Assembly: GCA_029005135.1 (NCBI GenBank)
Contig: JAQXFO010000006.1
Coordinates: 1 to 39,675, forward strand
Source: Lachnospiraceae bacterium
Lineage (GTDB): Bacteria; Bacillota; Clostridia; Lachnospirales; Lachnospiraceae
Reading direction: 5' to 3'
DNA: 39,675 nucleotides
Part shown: in pieces, positions 23,737 to 31,485 of the stretch
How positions within the stretch are numbered: position 1 is the first letter of the stretch
Layout: the number at the start of each line of letters is the position of its first letter
Made by a program: the position numbers and the translations under genes
The notes under the pieces: generated by a model
What the model saw: only the letters and a program-made list of their open reading frames with translations
Databases searched by the model: none
What the model was told of the DNA's origin: nothing

Positions 23737-24924
23737 TCAGATGGGTTCGTGGTTTTTGTATTTATCGACGACGGCGTGGATCCGGTCGATCGGATTCAGC
23801 AGATTGCGGACGGAGCCGTCGTGGTTCAGCGTGTCGATGATCAGGGCAACGAACTTGCTCATCTCGCAGCTGATATAGTAGGGTTTGTCGAAAAGCTCGG
23901 GCTTCTGATAGATCAGGTTTGTGGTGAGGATCTTATCAAACAGGCCTTCTTCATAAGCTTTGTCAAACTTTTCGAGGCCGCCGGTGAAGATGCCGAAGGT
24001 GGCGCAGAAGAAGATGCGGCGGGCTTTTCTCTCCTTGAGCAGGCGGGCGATCTGGAGCATCGTGTCGCCGGAGGAGATCAGGTCGTCGAGAACGATCATA
24101 TCCTTGCCCTCCACGGAACTGCCCAGAAATTCGTATTCGACGATCGGGTTTCCCGGGGCGGAATAATCACGGCGCTTGTAGAACATGCCCATGTCGATGC
24201 CCAGCACGTTGGCCAGGTAAATGGCGCGGCGCATGCCGCCCTCATCGGGGCTGATCGCCATCAGATTGTTGGCATTGACCTGCATGTCCGGGACATTGCG
24301 CAGGATGTTCTTGATGAACTGATAGGTCGGCATGAAATTCAGGAAACCGTCCAGCGGGATGGAATTCTCCACCCGGGGATCGTGGGCGTCAAAGGTGATG
24401 ATGTTGGCCACACCCATGTTGACAAGCTCCTGGAGCGCGTTGGCGCAGTCCAGAGACTCACGTCCCTTGCGCGTCTGCTGACGGGCTTCGTACAGGTAGG
24501 GCATGATGACATTGACACGGCGGCCGCCGTGGCCGATGGCCGCGATGATGCGCTTCAGATCCTGGAAGTGATCGTCCGGGGACATGGTATTCTGATACGG
24601 TCCCATGCGGTAAGTCAGAGAGTAATTGTTCACATCGCAGAGAATATAGATGTCGTTGCCGCGGATGCTGTCATTGATAACGGCCTTGCCTTCACCGGAG
24701 GTGAAACGCGGCACGGCTGTGTTGACGATGTAGCTGGGACTGGCATAGCCGTCCATATTCGGGATCGCGCTGTTCAGGACCCGGTCTCTGCGCCATTCGA
24801 CCAGATAGTCATTGACCTTCTGACCGAATTCTTTCATGTTTTCCATGGGGACGATGGACAGATGGCCATCGGGTGTCGATGTCAGTACCGGTGCCGTCTG
24901 CGTGTCTGAGCTGATGTGATTCAT
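23737..24924 (-). CDS. prs: Ribose-phosphate pyrophosphokinase (PRPP synthetase), long form
   Basis: The enzyme makes PRPP from ribose 5-phosphate and ATP for nucleotide, His and Trp synthesis. The PRPP-binding loop is VLDDLISSGDTM. Upstream blocks are MPYLYEARQQTRKGRESL (the ATP-site region), TFDAHDPRVENSIPLDG and AISPDEGGMRRAIYLA. At 395 residues it is longer than classical Prs (~315) because of an N-terminal extension and extra loops, a divergent form that I associate with clostridial genomes. It overlaps the upstream dnaC-like gene by 4 bp (ATGA on the minus strand), so the helicase-loader genes and prs form one operon. It converges on the transporter gene. Confidence 0.88.
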   Translation of the reverse strand: MNHISSDTQTAPVLTSTPDGHLSIVPMENMKEFGQKVNDYLVEWRRDRVLNSAIPNMDGYASPSYIVNTAVPRFTSGEGKAVINDSIRGNDIYILCDVNNYSLTYRMGPYQNTMSPDDHFQDLKRIIAAIGHGGRRVNVIMPYLYEARQQTRKGRESLDCANALQELVNMGVANIITFDAHDPRVENSIPLDGFLNFMPTYQFIKNILRNVPDMQVNANNLMAISPDEGGMRRAIYLANVLGIDMGMFYKRRDYSAPGNPIVEYEFLGSSVEGKDMIVLDDLISSGDTMLQIARLLKERKARRIFFCATFGIFTGGLEKFDKAYEEGLFDKILTTNLIYQKPELFDKPYYISCEMSKFVALIIDTLNHDGSVRNLLNPIDRIHAVVDKYKNHEPI

Positions 24925-25910
24925 GAGTGCCCTCCGGATAATTTGTTTTTGATACGGATGTCATCGCCGATCAGACGAATGATCCGGCAGTGACTGATAA
25001 TGCGCGAGAAGACGCGTTCGGAATAAGCGGCGGCTATCTCAGCAGGCCCGAGATTGGTCGAAATGACCGTGGTGAGGCCTTCGAGCTGGCGGTTGTTGAT
25101 GAGTCGGAACAGCTCGGATTCCACAAGGTTGTTGCGCCGTTCGGTGCCCAGATCGTCGATGACCAGCAGGTCGCAGTGACGGACCATGTCGGCGTAGGCA
25201 CCGCTTTCCGGGAACCGGTTGAAGGCGGCGTCAGCCATCAGATCAAAGATATCGGCGGCACTGAAGTACAGGGCGGTGTGACCGTCTTCCCGCGCCTTGT
25301 TGATGATGCAGCGTGACAGGAAGGTCTTGCCGACTCCCGTGTGACCGTAAATCAGCAGGTCGTTCTGCCGGCTTCCGATCCTTTCGGCACACAGAATAGC
25401 CGTCCGGTAAGCTTCCCGGGCGACTTCGCGTGGTGAGGGGCCCTTCTGCCCCTGCTCTATAGTATCAGAATAGCATTCGATTTTAAAGTGCGCAAAGGTA
25501 TCTTCTCCAAGATTTTCTTCGCCGGTAAAACGGCTGCGGAGAAGAGAGGCTTCCAGGCGGCGGAAGCAATGGCACTTGACGCCGTCCGCATAGCCGGTAT
25601 CCCGGCAGTCCGGGCAGTCGTAGATCGGTTCCAGATAATCGGCGGGATAGCCGTGCTCTGTCAGAAGGGCGGTGCGGCGGGCCCGGCAGTCGGCCAGATC
25701 ACGCTCCAGCGCCGGGGGAAGAGATGTCCCACGGATGCGGCAGCGGCCGATCTCGGCATAGAGGTGGGTGATCGTGCTTTCCAGCGCACTGAATCCCGGG
25801 ATCGCGGCCCGGATTTTGGCGAGGCGGTCCTCGGCGATATGACGGTTGCGTTCCCGTACCTCATCATAATGCCTCATGAGGCGGTCATATTGGGTGTTGA
25901 GAAGAGCCAT
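24921..25910 (-). CDS. DnaC/DnaI-like ATP-binding helicase loader
   Basis: The 329-residue protein has an AAA+ ATPase core with Walker A GHTGVGKTFLS and Walker B LLVIDDLGTE, plus the sensor region TVISTNLGPAEIAAAYSERV. The N-terminal part is coiled and contains the zinc-binding-like CPDCRDTGYADGVKCHC. This is the DnaC/DnaI/IstB-type loader that places the replicative helicase DnaB on DNA. No transposase is nearby, so an IstB role is rejected. The start overlaps the stop of the dnaD-like gene by one base (TGATG). The pairing with a DnaD-domain protein supports a role in replication initiation or restart. Confidence 0.88.
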   Translation of the reverse strand: MALLNTQYDRLMRHYDEVRERNRHIAEDRLAKIRAAIPGFSALESTITHLYAEIGRCRIRGTSLPPALERDLADCRARRTALLTEHGYPADYLEPIYDCPDCRDTGYADGVKCHCFRRLEASLLRSRFTGEENLGEDTFAHFKIECYSDTIEQGQKGPSPREVAREAYRTAILCAERIGSRQNDLLIYGHTGVGKTFLSRCIINKAREDGHTALYFSAADIFDLMADAAFNRFPESGAYADMVRHCDLLVIDDLGTERRNNLVESELFRLINNRQLEGLTTVISTNLGPAEIAAAYSERVFSRIISHCRIIRLIGDDIRIKNKLSGGHS

Positions 25911-26965
25911 CAGCGGGATCCTTTCAGAAGCTGATCCTCCAGCGCTTCGTAGTCATAGCTGCGCTGGGCGAAGTTGTTGAAATCCCCCGGTTTTGCGCTG
26001 TCCCGCTCTGTACTGCGGGCATCGCGGCGGGCACGGGCCTCATGATCACTGTCCAGGCGGGCGATATCCTCCGGGGAGGTGACGCCCTCATCATGCCAGC
26101 GGTTCAGGATCGAGTCGGCATAACGGAAACTGGCCTTGCCGGCACTGAGGACCGTACGCTCGCAGGCCTCCCGGATGATATCCAATGAAAAATGCCAGGT
26201 GTTCAGCCACTTTTTCATATAAGTGATCTCGCTCTTGACGGGATTGCGGCTGCGGATGCCGAACGCCTTGAGGATCTCATAATAATCCTTGTGATAATTG
26301 TTGATGCTGCTTCGGGCATCGTGGACGGTCCGGATACCGGATTCGTACCAGTTGTACGCGACCTTCTCGATATAGCGGAAGGATTTGTGGTCGTTGCTGA
26401 CGCAGTATTCAATCAGATAGTCGATCAGGTCGGTGGAAAAATGAAGGTCATCATAGAAATAAAGAAGCTTCTGGAGCTCGGTGGGCGTCAGGAGCTTGCC
26501 CAGATACTGTTCCGCGATGAAGCGCATCTCTACGATATCACTGCGCTCGCAGAGCTCGGCGGCCCTCTCCACGGAGACGCGTCCGCTGCGGGAATTGTCC
26601 GTATCGGCGGGGATCGCCTCCGTATTCAGACTGATGCGGGGACGGGATTCCATCGCCTCGGCCGGCACTGCCGGTGTCGTCAGCATGATATCGGTCACCT
26701 CGCCGGCTTCATCGGTCCGGAGGAGCAGCAGCTTTTCCTTTTCCCAGTAGCGGATCGCGCGGATCACATCATTTTCCGTGCAGTTGAGAAGGTCAGCCAG
26801 CCGTCCCAGGGTCAGTGGTTCGCCGCCGCCGGCACAGATTCGAAGCAGCATAAGATAGACCTTGACGAATTCGCCGTTGGCGCGCGGCATATAATCGTCA
26901 AGGAACGCGTTCGAAATCATGGTGAAATCCTGGTAATAGGCTGTGCGCAGTGTCAGTGTCCCCAC
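25910..26965 (-). CDS. DnaD-domain replication initiation protein
   Basis: The preferred start is GTG at 26965-26963 (protein starts V-GTLTLRTAYYQDF, 351 residues), because GGAGG lies about 7 bases before it; a longer reading to 27040 would run through the operator-like palindrome. The N-terminal ~100 residues form a winged-helix domain (VKVYLMLLRICAGG...TLGRLADLLNCTENDVIRAIRYWEKEKLLLL). Two C-terminal DnaD/DnaB_2 domains follow, with the YxxxIxxxW-like region YIEKVAYNWYESGI and YADSILNRWHDEGV. In Firmicutes DnaD-type proteins work with the helicase loader in primosome assembly. It is the first gene of the dnaD-dnaC-prs operon. Confidence 0.85.
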   Translation of the reverse strand: MGTLTLRTAYYQDFTMISNAFLDDYMPRANGEFVKVYLMLLRICAGGGEPLTLGRLADLLNCTENDVIRAIRYWEKEKLLLLRTDEAGEVTDIMLTTPAVPAEAMESRPRISLNTEAIPADTDNSRSGRVSVERAAELCERSDIVEMRFIAEQYLGKLLTPTELQKLLYFYDDLHFSTDLIDYLIEYCVSNDHKSFRYIEKVAYNWYESGIRTVHDARSSINNYHKDYYEILKAFGIRSRNPVKSEITYMKKWLNTWHFSLDIIREACERTVLSAGKASFRYADSILNRWHDEGVTSPEDIARLDSDHEARARRDARSTERDSAKPGDFNNFAQRSYDYEALEDQLLKGSR

Positions 26966-27029
26966 AGTGTGACCTCCTTCAATATCGGAGTTACAGTATA
27001 TCATAAGTAAAAAAAAGTGCATCCACGAA

Positions 27030-27107
27030 ATAATCCACACATTCTGTGGAAATGTGTGGATTATCTGTGAATTGCCATTGTGAATTCTGTGGATTATGTG
27101 AATTGCC
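27030..27107. repeat. Palindrome and direct repeats built on a DnaA-box-like 9-mer
   Basis: ATAATCCACACATT (27030-27043) and its exact reverse complement (27051-27064) make a 14-bp perfect inverted repeat with a 7-bp spacer. The 9-mer TAATCCACA occurs three times: plus strand 27031-27039, minus strand 27055-27063 and 27088-27096. The spacer adds a related TGTGGAAAT (27045-27053). A ~20-bp block is also directly repeated (27055-27076 and 27088-27107, differing by two bases in length). TAATCCACA differs by one base from the DnaA box TTATCCACA. The site lies between murC and the dnaD-like gene, upstream of the latter. Confidence 0.75.
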
Positions 27108-27152
27108 GGTGTTTTTGGGAAGGCGGCTGCCGGAGGCGGTGCGAAAAAAGCC

Positions 27153-28541
27153 TTATTTTTCGCCTTTCAGGAGGTCTTCACCGACTTTGAAAATATCGCC
27201 GGCTCCCATGGTTATCAACATATCGCCATCCACACAATGGGTGCGGATATGCGCCTCGAGGTCCTCAAAATTATCAAAGTAGAGGGCGTCGCCGCCCCGC
27301 TCGGCGATGGCGCGGCGAAGGTCATCGGAGGTGATGCCGATGGTGTTCACTTCCCGGGCGGCATAGATGTCCGACAGCAGGACATGATCAGCTCCGGCGA
27401 GAACGTCGGCGAACGCCGGCAGAAGCGCCTGGGTCCGGGTATAGGTATGGGGCTGGAAAGCCACATAAAGCTCACGATGCGGATATCGGGCCGCTGCCTT
27501 CAGCGTGGCGGCGATCTCCGTCGGATGGTGCGCATAGTCGTCGATGATCGTGACGCCATCCAGGGTGCCCTTCTTCTGGAAGCGGCGGTCGGTGCCGTGG
27601 AAGGCGAGGAGGCCGCGGGCGATGGGCTCGCGGTCAATGCCGAACAGCTCAGCCATGGCGATGGAAGCCAGGGCGTTGCCGACATTGTGAAGCCCGGGGA
27701 CGCTGAGCTGATAACGTCCCGCGTCCCGGCCCTGTTTCAGGCAGGTGAAGGCGGCACAGCCGGCTTCGTCATAAGAGATGCCGGCGGCACAGTAATCAGC
27801 CCGGTCATCGGTCAGGCTGAAGGTGATGACGCGGCAGGACAGTCCGGCCGTGACCGTGTTAAAACGGGCGGTATCGCGGTTGATGATCAGCGTGCCGTCC
27901 TCCGGCAGGAGAGCGGCAAAACGGTGAAAGCTGTCGGCGATATCATCAAGATCCTTGAAAAAGTCGAGATGATCGGCGTCCACATTCAGGATGATCGCCA
28001 CCTTCGGGAAGAAGGATAGGAAGCTGTTGGTGTATTCACAGGCTTCCGCGATGAAATGGCCGGAGCGGCCGACACGGATATTGCTGCCGATCTGGGGCAT
28101 GATGCCGCCGACGGTGATGGTCGGATCCTTATCCGCCGCCAGCAGGATGGAGGCGGCCATGGAGGTGGTGGTTGTCTTGCCGTGGGTGCCGGCGACAGCC
28201 ACCGGCAGCTCATAATTTTTCATGATCTGTCCCAGCAGCTCGGCACGGGTCATCATGGGAATGCCGGCGTCGGCCGCGGCACGGAATTCCGGGTTATCCG
28301 GGTGGATGGCCGCGGTATAGACGACGACATCGATATCACCGGTGATATTGCCGGCGGCCTGGCCGATGGCAATGCGGGCGCCCAGGCTTTCCAGATGGTC
28401 GGTCAGCGGGGAACGGCCGGCGTCGGAGCCGGTGATCGTGAAGCCGCGCTGCAGAAGGATCTCGGCCAGGCCGCTCATGCTGATGCCGCCGATGCCGATA
28501 AAATGAACATGGATTGCTTTATTAAAATCAATCTGATACAT
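27153..28541 (-). CDS. murC: UDP-N-acetylmuramate--L-alanine ligase
   Basis: MurC adds L-alanine to UDP-MurNAc in the cytoplasm, using ATP, in peptidoglycan precursor synthesis. The 462-residue protein has the standard length. Motifs are the N-terminal UDP-binding HFIGIGGISMSGLAEIL, the ATP loop GTHGKTTTTSMAA, the Mg/ATP region EACEYTNSFLSFFPKVAIILNVDADHLD (read on the minus strand near 28050-27965), and the C-terminal DDYAHHPTEIAATL. A possible AT-rich hairpin (27141-27163) overlaps its stop codon and may end transcription. The gene has its own promoter at 28578-28607. Confidence 0.97.
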   Translation of the reverse strand: MYQIDFNKAIHVHFIGIGGISMSGLAEILLQRGFTITGSDAGRSPLTDHLESLGARIAIGQAAGNITGDIDVVVYTAAIHPDNPEFRAAADAGIPMMTRAELLGQIMKNYELPVAVAGTHGKTTTTSMAASILLAADKDPTITVGGIMPQIGSNIRVGRSGHFIAEACEYTNSFLSFFPKVAIILNVDADHLDFFKDLDDIADSFHRFAALLPEDGTLIINRDTARFNTVTAGLSCRVITFSLTDDRADYCAAGISYDEAGCAAFTCLKQGRDAGRYQLSVPGLHNVGNALASIAMAELFGIDREPIARGLLAFHGTDRRFQKKGTLDGVTIIDDYAHHPTEIAATLKAAARYPHRELYVAFQPHTYTRTQALLPAFADVLAGADHVLLSDIYAAREVNTIGITSDDLRRAIAERGGDALYFDNFEDLEAHIRTHCVDGDMLITMGAGDIFKVGEDLLKGEK

Positions 28542-28577
28542 GAGATTGTCTCCGATACATCAAAAGATATCAAAGGC

Positions 28578-28607
28578 ATTATACGCCATTCCGGTCCCGT
28601 ATGACAG
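28578..28607 (-). promoter_or_regulatory. Putative murC promoter
   Basis: On the minus strand CTGTCA (28607-28602) and a perfect TATAAT (28583-28578) are 18 bp apart, about 37 bp before the murC ATG. The -10 is strong and the -35 matches four of six consensus bases. Confidence 0.55.
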
Positions 28608-28653
28608 GGCATTTTCATAAAAAATGAAAGGATAACATGTCGGTTATATTGAT

Positions 28654-28683
28654 TTGACATAATGGCAAAAACAGACGTATAAT
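28654..28683 (+). promoter_or_regulatory. Consensus sigma-A promoter of the DUF819 gene
   Basis: TTGACA (28654-28659) and TATAAT (28678-28683) are both perfect, with an 18-bp spacer. They give a leader of about 100 nt before the ATG at 28786. Confidence 0.8.
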
Positions 28684-28785
28684 TATAAAAATTTTATAAA
28701 CGCAATACCCGAAAACGTCTCTGAAGTTATCATCATTGCCGGCCCGCGTTCTGGTATACGGGCTTTTCTTGTGAAGGAGGGTGTT

Positions 28786-29976
28786 ATGGTTATTACAAAC
28801 GGTTTTGCCTACATTGCGTTTCTGATGTTCATTGCCGGCGGTTTGCTTTTCCTGGAAAAGAAGACGAAATGGAAGGTCTTCAACGTGGTCCCGCCTCTGG
28901 TCTGGATCTACGTGCTGAACATGGTATTCTGTACGGTCGGTCTTTACGGCAGCGAGGCCTGCAGCACCGCCTACGGCTCGCTGAAGAACAATATTCTCTA
29001 TGCGATGATCTTTGTCATGCTGCTGCGTTGCGATTTCCGCAAACTCGGCAAGCTCGGCCCGCGCATGATCGCGATCTTCCTGGGCAGTGCCGTGACGCTG
29101 GCTGTCGGCTTCATCGTTCTCTATCCGGTGTTCGTCGGCATGCTGGGCGGCGGTGAGAAGACATGGGGCGCCGTGGCCGCGCTCTACGCTTCCTGGGTCG
29201 GCGGCTCCGCCAACATGGCTGCCATGCAGGATGCCCTGCCGGTCGATGCCGGTGCCTACAGCTGCGCCCTGGCGCTTGATACGGTCTGCTATTCTGTCTG
29301 GATTGCTCTTCTTCTCCTGGCGGTGCGCTACGCGGGCAAGTGGAACAAGGCGGTCAAGGCCAATACCGCGGGCCTGGATGCCATCGCCGAAGCGGCCAAC
29401 GCCGAAGTGGCCAAGGAGAAAAACCGCAAGCCGTCGGCCGCCGACTGGATCTTCCTGATCGGCCTGTCCCTGATGGTCTCAGCCATTTTCCAGTGGCTGG
29501 GTGCCTCGGCCAACACCGGTCTCAAAGCCATTGGCCTCGGCATGTTTGATAAAGGCACCTGTACCACCGTCTTCATCACGATCTTCGGTCTTATCTGTGC
29601 CATGACGCCCCTGGGCAGACTGGCGGCTGTGGAGGAACTGTCCAGTGTTTATCTGTACGCGGTGGTTTCCCTGCTGGCCTCCACGGCTTCCGTGGTCGAC
29701 CTCGTCAGTGCTCCGATGTGGGTCGTCTACGGTGCCCTGATCCTGGTTATCCATGTGGTTCTGATGTTCCTGCTCAGTAAGGTCTTCCGCTGGGATCTGT
29801 GCATGTGCTCCACCGCCTCCGTCGCCTGTATCGGCGGCTCGGCTTCGGCACCGATCATTGCCACGGCCTACGATGCCTCCTTCGCCGGTATCGGTGTTCT
29901 TATGGGTGTCCTGGGTGCCGCGATCGGCAACTTCTGCGGTCTCGGTATGGGCGTCATCCTTCATTTCTTCGTCTGA
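28786..29976 (+). CDS. DUF819 (YjcL-like) multi-pass membrane protein
   Basis: The 396-residue protein starts at ATG 28786, preceded by GAAGGAGGG; an ATG at 28771 is in frame but overlaps the ribosome site. It has about ten hydrophobic segments. The blocks MLLRCDFRKLGKLGPRMIA and WGAVAALYASWVGGSANMAAMQ are characteristic of DUF819, as is the late CIGGSASAPIIATAYD. The duplicated glycine-rich GGSANM/GGSASAP elements suggest inverted-repeat transporter architecture. A transport role is inferred from the fold; I know of no established substrate. It is a single-gene unit with a perfect promoter and a terminator. Confidence 0.85.
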   Translation: MVITNGFAYIAFLMFIAGGLLFLEKKTKWKVFNVVPPLVWIYVLNMVFCTVGLYGSEACSTAYGSLKNNILYAMIFVMLLRCDFRKLGKLGPRMIAIFLGSAVTLAVGFIVLYPVFVGMLGGGEKTWGAVAALYASWVGGSANMAAMQDALPVDAGAYSCALALDTVCYSVWIALLLLAVRYAGKWNKAVKANTAGLDAIAEAANAEVAKEKNRKPSAADWIFLIGLSLMVSAIFQWLGASANTGLKAIGLGMFDKGTCTTVFITIFGLICAMTPLGRLAAVEELSSVYLYAVVSLLASTASVVDLVSAPMWVVYGALILVIHVVLMFLLSKVFRWDLCMCSTASVACIGGSASAPIIATAYDASFAGIGVLMGVLGAAIGNFCGLGMGVILHFFV

Positions 29977-30020
29977 TAACGGTCGTCAGCCCCTGCGGCT
30001 GATGTGCCTGTGACTGAGTC

Positions 30021-30059
30021 AAGGCCCCGTCCCGATCACTGGAACGGGGCTTTGTTTTT
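30021..30059 (+). terminator. Intrinsic terminator after the DUF819 gene
   Basis: GCCCCGT (30024-30030) pairs with ACGGGGC (30044-30050), and AAG before the stem pairs with the following TTT; a TTTGTTTTT run follows. It lies only ~17 bp before the next start codon. Confidence 0.72.
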
Positions 30060-30075
30060 CCAAAAGGAGACGGCT

Positions 30076-31473
30076 ATGACTGTAAACGATTGTTTCCGGT
30101 ATCTGGACGCGGGGCTGCCGGAGGATATCCGGCGTCTGGCGGAGGCCGGTTTTATCGAGGAGGCTGTGTGCCTGATAGACCGGCACCTTCAAAACGCCTG
30201 TCTGCCGACGGCTCTTGGCGCTTCTCTGACGGCTCATCGGGAAATGCTCCTGCGCCGGCTGGCGGATTTTCCTTATACGTATGAGGAGGCTCTGCAGCAT
30301 GTCCGGGAGCGTATCCCCGATTTTTCGGAAGAGGAGTTTGCCGCTTTTTGCGATGCCGGCCGGATACGCTGGACCTACGACCGGGGAAGAAAGCGGTATT
30401 TTGACCGGTTTGTGGAATCATTGGCCAAGACGGATGCCGGCTTTGCCAAACGGGCTCAGCTGACGCTGAAGGGTGCGGAGAGCGCACAGGCCGGTACCGC
30501 GGCGGAGAGTCGTACCGACCGTGTGATCCGTCTGATCAGGGAAAACGGCAGCCTGGCCGTCCGGATCAGGATCCGCGCTTCCGTCTGTGTGACGGAGGCC
30601 GCCTTTCAACCGGGGATGCGGGTGCGCGTCCATCTGCCGATTCCGATTGCCTGCGGTGCGCAGACGGCTGTTGCCATTGAAAGCCTCGATCCGCCGACGG
30701 GCATGATCGCCCCTCCCGATGCCGGACAGAGAACGGTTTGCTGGGAGGAGACGATGAGCACCAATCATCCTTTTAGCGTGACCTATGCTTTTACCCGGAC
30801 GGCGGTCAGCCTGGACAGCCTGAAAAAGGGCAGCGCTGAGCCCGATACGGCTGACGACCCGGCAGCCTTCCTCGGCGAAGAGCCGCCGCATATCCTCTTT
30901 AGTCCCTATATCCGCTCTCTGACGGCGGAGGTGACGGCCGGGGAGAGCGAGACATTGGAAAAAGCCCGCCGCATCTATGATTTTATTACCGAAAACATGA
31001 CCTATACCTATATGCCGGCGTATTTTTCCCTGGAGTCCATCGCAGAAAACTGTGCCCGGAGCCTGACGGGCGACTGCGGCGTCTTTGCCCTCCTCTTTCT
31101 GACGATGTGCCGGGCCGCAGGGATACCGGCGGCCTGGGAGAGCGGTCTTGCCGCCGAGCCGGATTTTTGCGGTGCTCATGACTGGGTTCGCTTTTACGCC
31201 GCTCCCTTCGGCTGGCTCTATGCCGACCCCTCCTACGGGACGGCGGCGGTCCGGTGCGGCAGTGAGAGCCGGCGGCAATTCTATTTCGGCCATGTCGATC
31301 CTTACCGGATGGCGGCCAACCGGGCCTTCCAGGTGCCCTTCACGGTGCCCAAGGCTCACTGGCGGGCGGATCCCTACGACAATCAGCTGGGTGAGATCGA
31401 GACGGACACGCGGGCCCTGATCTATGATGAGTACATCAGGACGAAGGACGTGCTGTCAGCGGAAGAACTGTGA
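30076..31473 (+). CDS. Cytoplasmic transglutaminase-like (papain-fold) protein
   Basis: From ATG 30076 (ribosome site AAAAGGAGA) the protein has 465 residues and no signal peptide. The C-terminal half is a transglutaminase-core domain with a Cys334-His368-Asp384 triad in GDCGVFALLF, AHDWVRFY and YADPSYG; the spacing suits an active peptidase or amidase. The N-terminal ~110 residues are helical and the middle part beta-rich, neither matched to a named domain. It stands 12 bp before a PepV-like dipeptidase and then a dipeptide epimerase. By analogy with Bacillus ykf genes, where an NlpC/P60 endopeptidase partners an L-Ala-D/L-Glu epimerase, this enzyme may cut muropeptide fragments. That role is inferred. 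Confidence 0.72.
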   Translation: MTVNDCFRYLDAGLPEDIRRLAEAGFIEEAVCLIDRHLQNACLPTALGASLTAHREMLLRRLADFPYTYEEALQHVRERIPDFSEEEFAAFCDAGRIRWTYDRGRKRYFDRFVESLAKTDAGFAKRAQLTLKGAESAQAGTAAESRTDRVIRLIRENGSLAVRIRIRASVCVTEAAFQPGMRVRVHLPIPIACGAQTAVAIESLDPPTGMIAPPDAGQRTVCWEETMSTNHPFSVTYAFTRTAVSLDSLKKGSAEPDTADDPAAFLGEEPPHILFSPYIRSLTAEVTAGESETLEKARRIYDFITENMTYTYMPAYFSLESIAENCARSLTGDCGVFALLFLTMCRAAGIPAAWESGLAAEPDFCGAHDWVRFYAAPFGWLYADPSYGTAAVRCGSESRRQFYFGHVDPYRMAANRAFQVPFTVPKAHWRADPYDNQLGEIETDTRALIYDEYIRTKDVLSAEEL

Positions 31474-31485
31474 GGAGGTGCGAGA

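Noticed and set aside
23749-24909. 386-codon plus-strand open frame opposite prs
   Set aside because: The minus strand encodes a clear PRPP synthetase with the DDLISSGDT loop. The plus frame has no motif or ribosome site.
24921-25910. IstB transposition helper for the DnaC-like gene
   Set aside because: No IstA transposase or terminal inverted repeats are nearby, and the adjacent DnaD-domain gene points to a helicase loader.
27030-27107. Chromosomal origin (oriC)
   Set aside because: DnaA-box-like 9-mers are clustered, but dnaA, dnaN and a clear AT-rich unwinding region are missing, so an operator or titration site is more likely.
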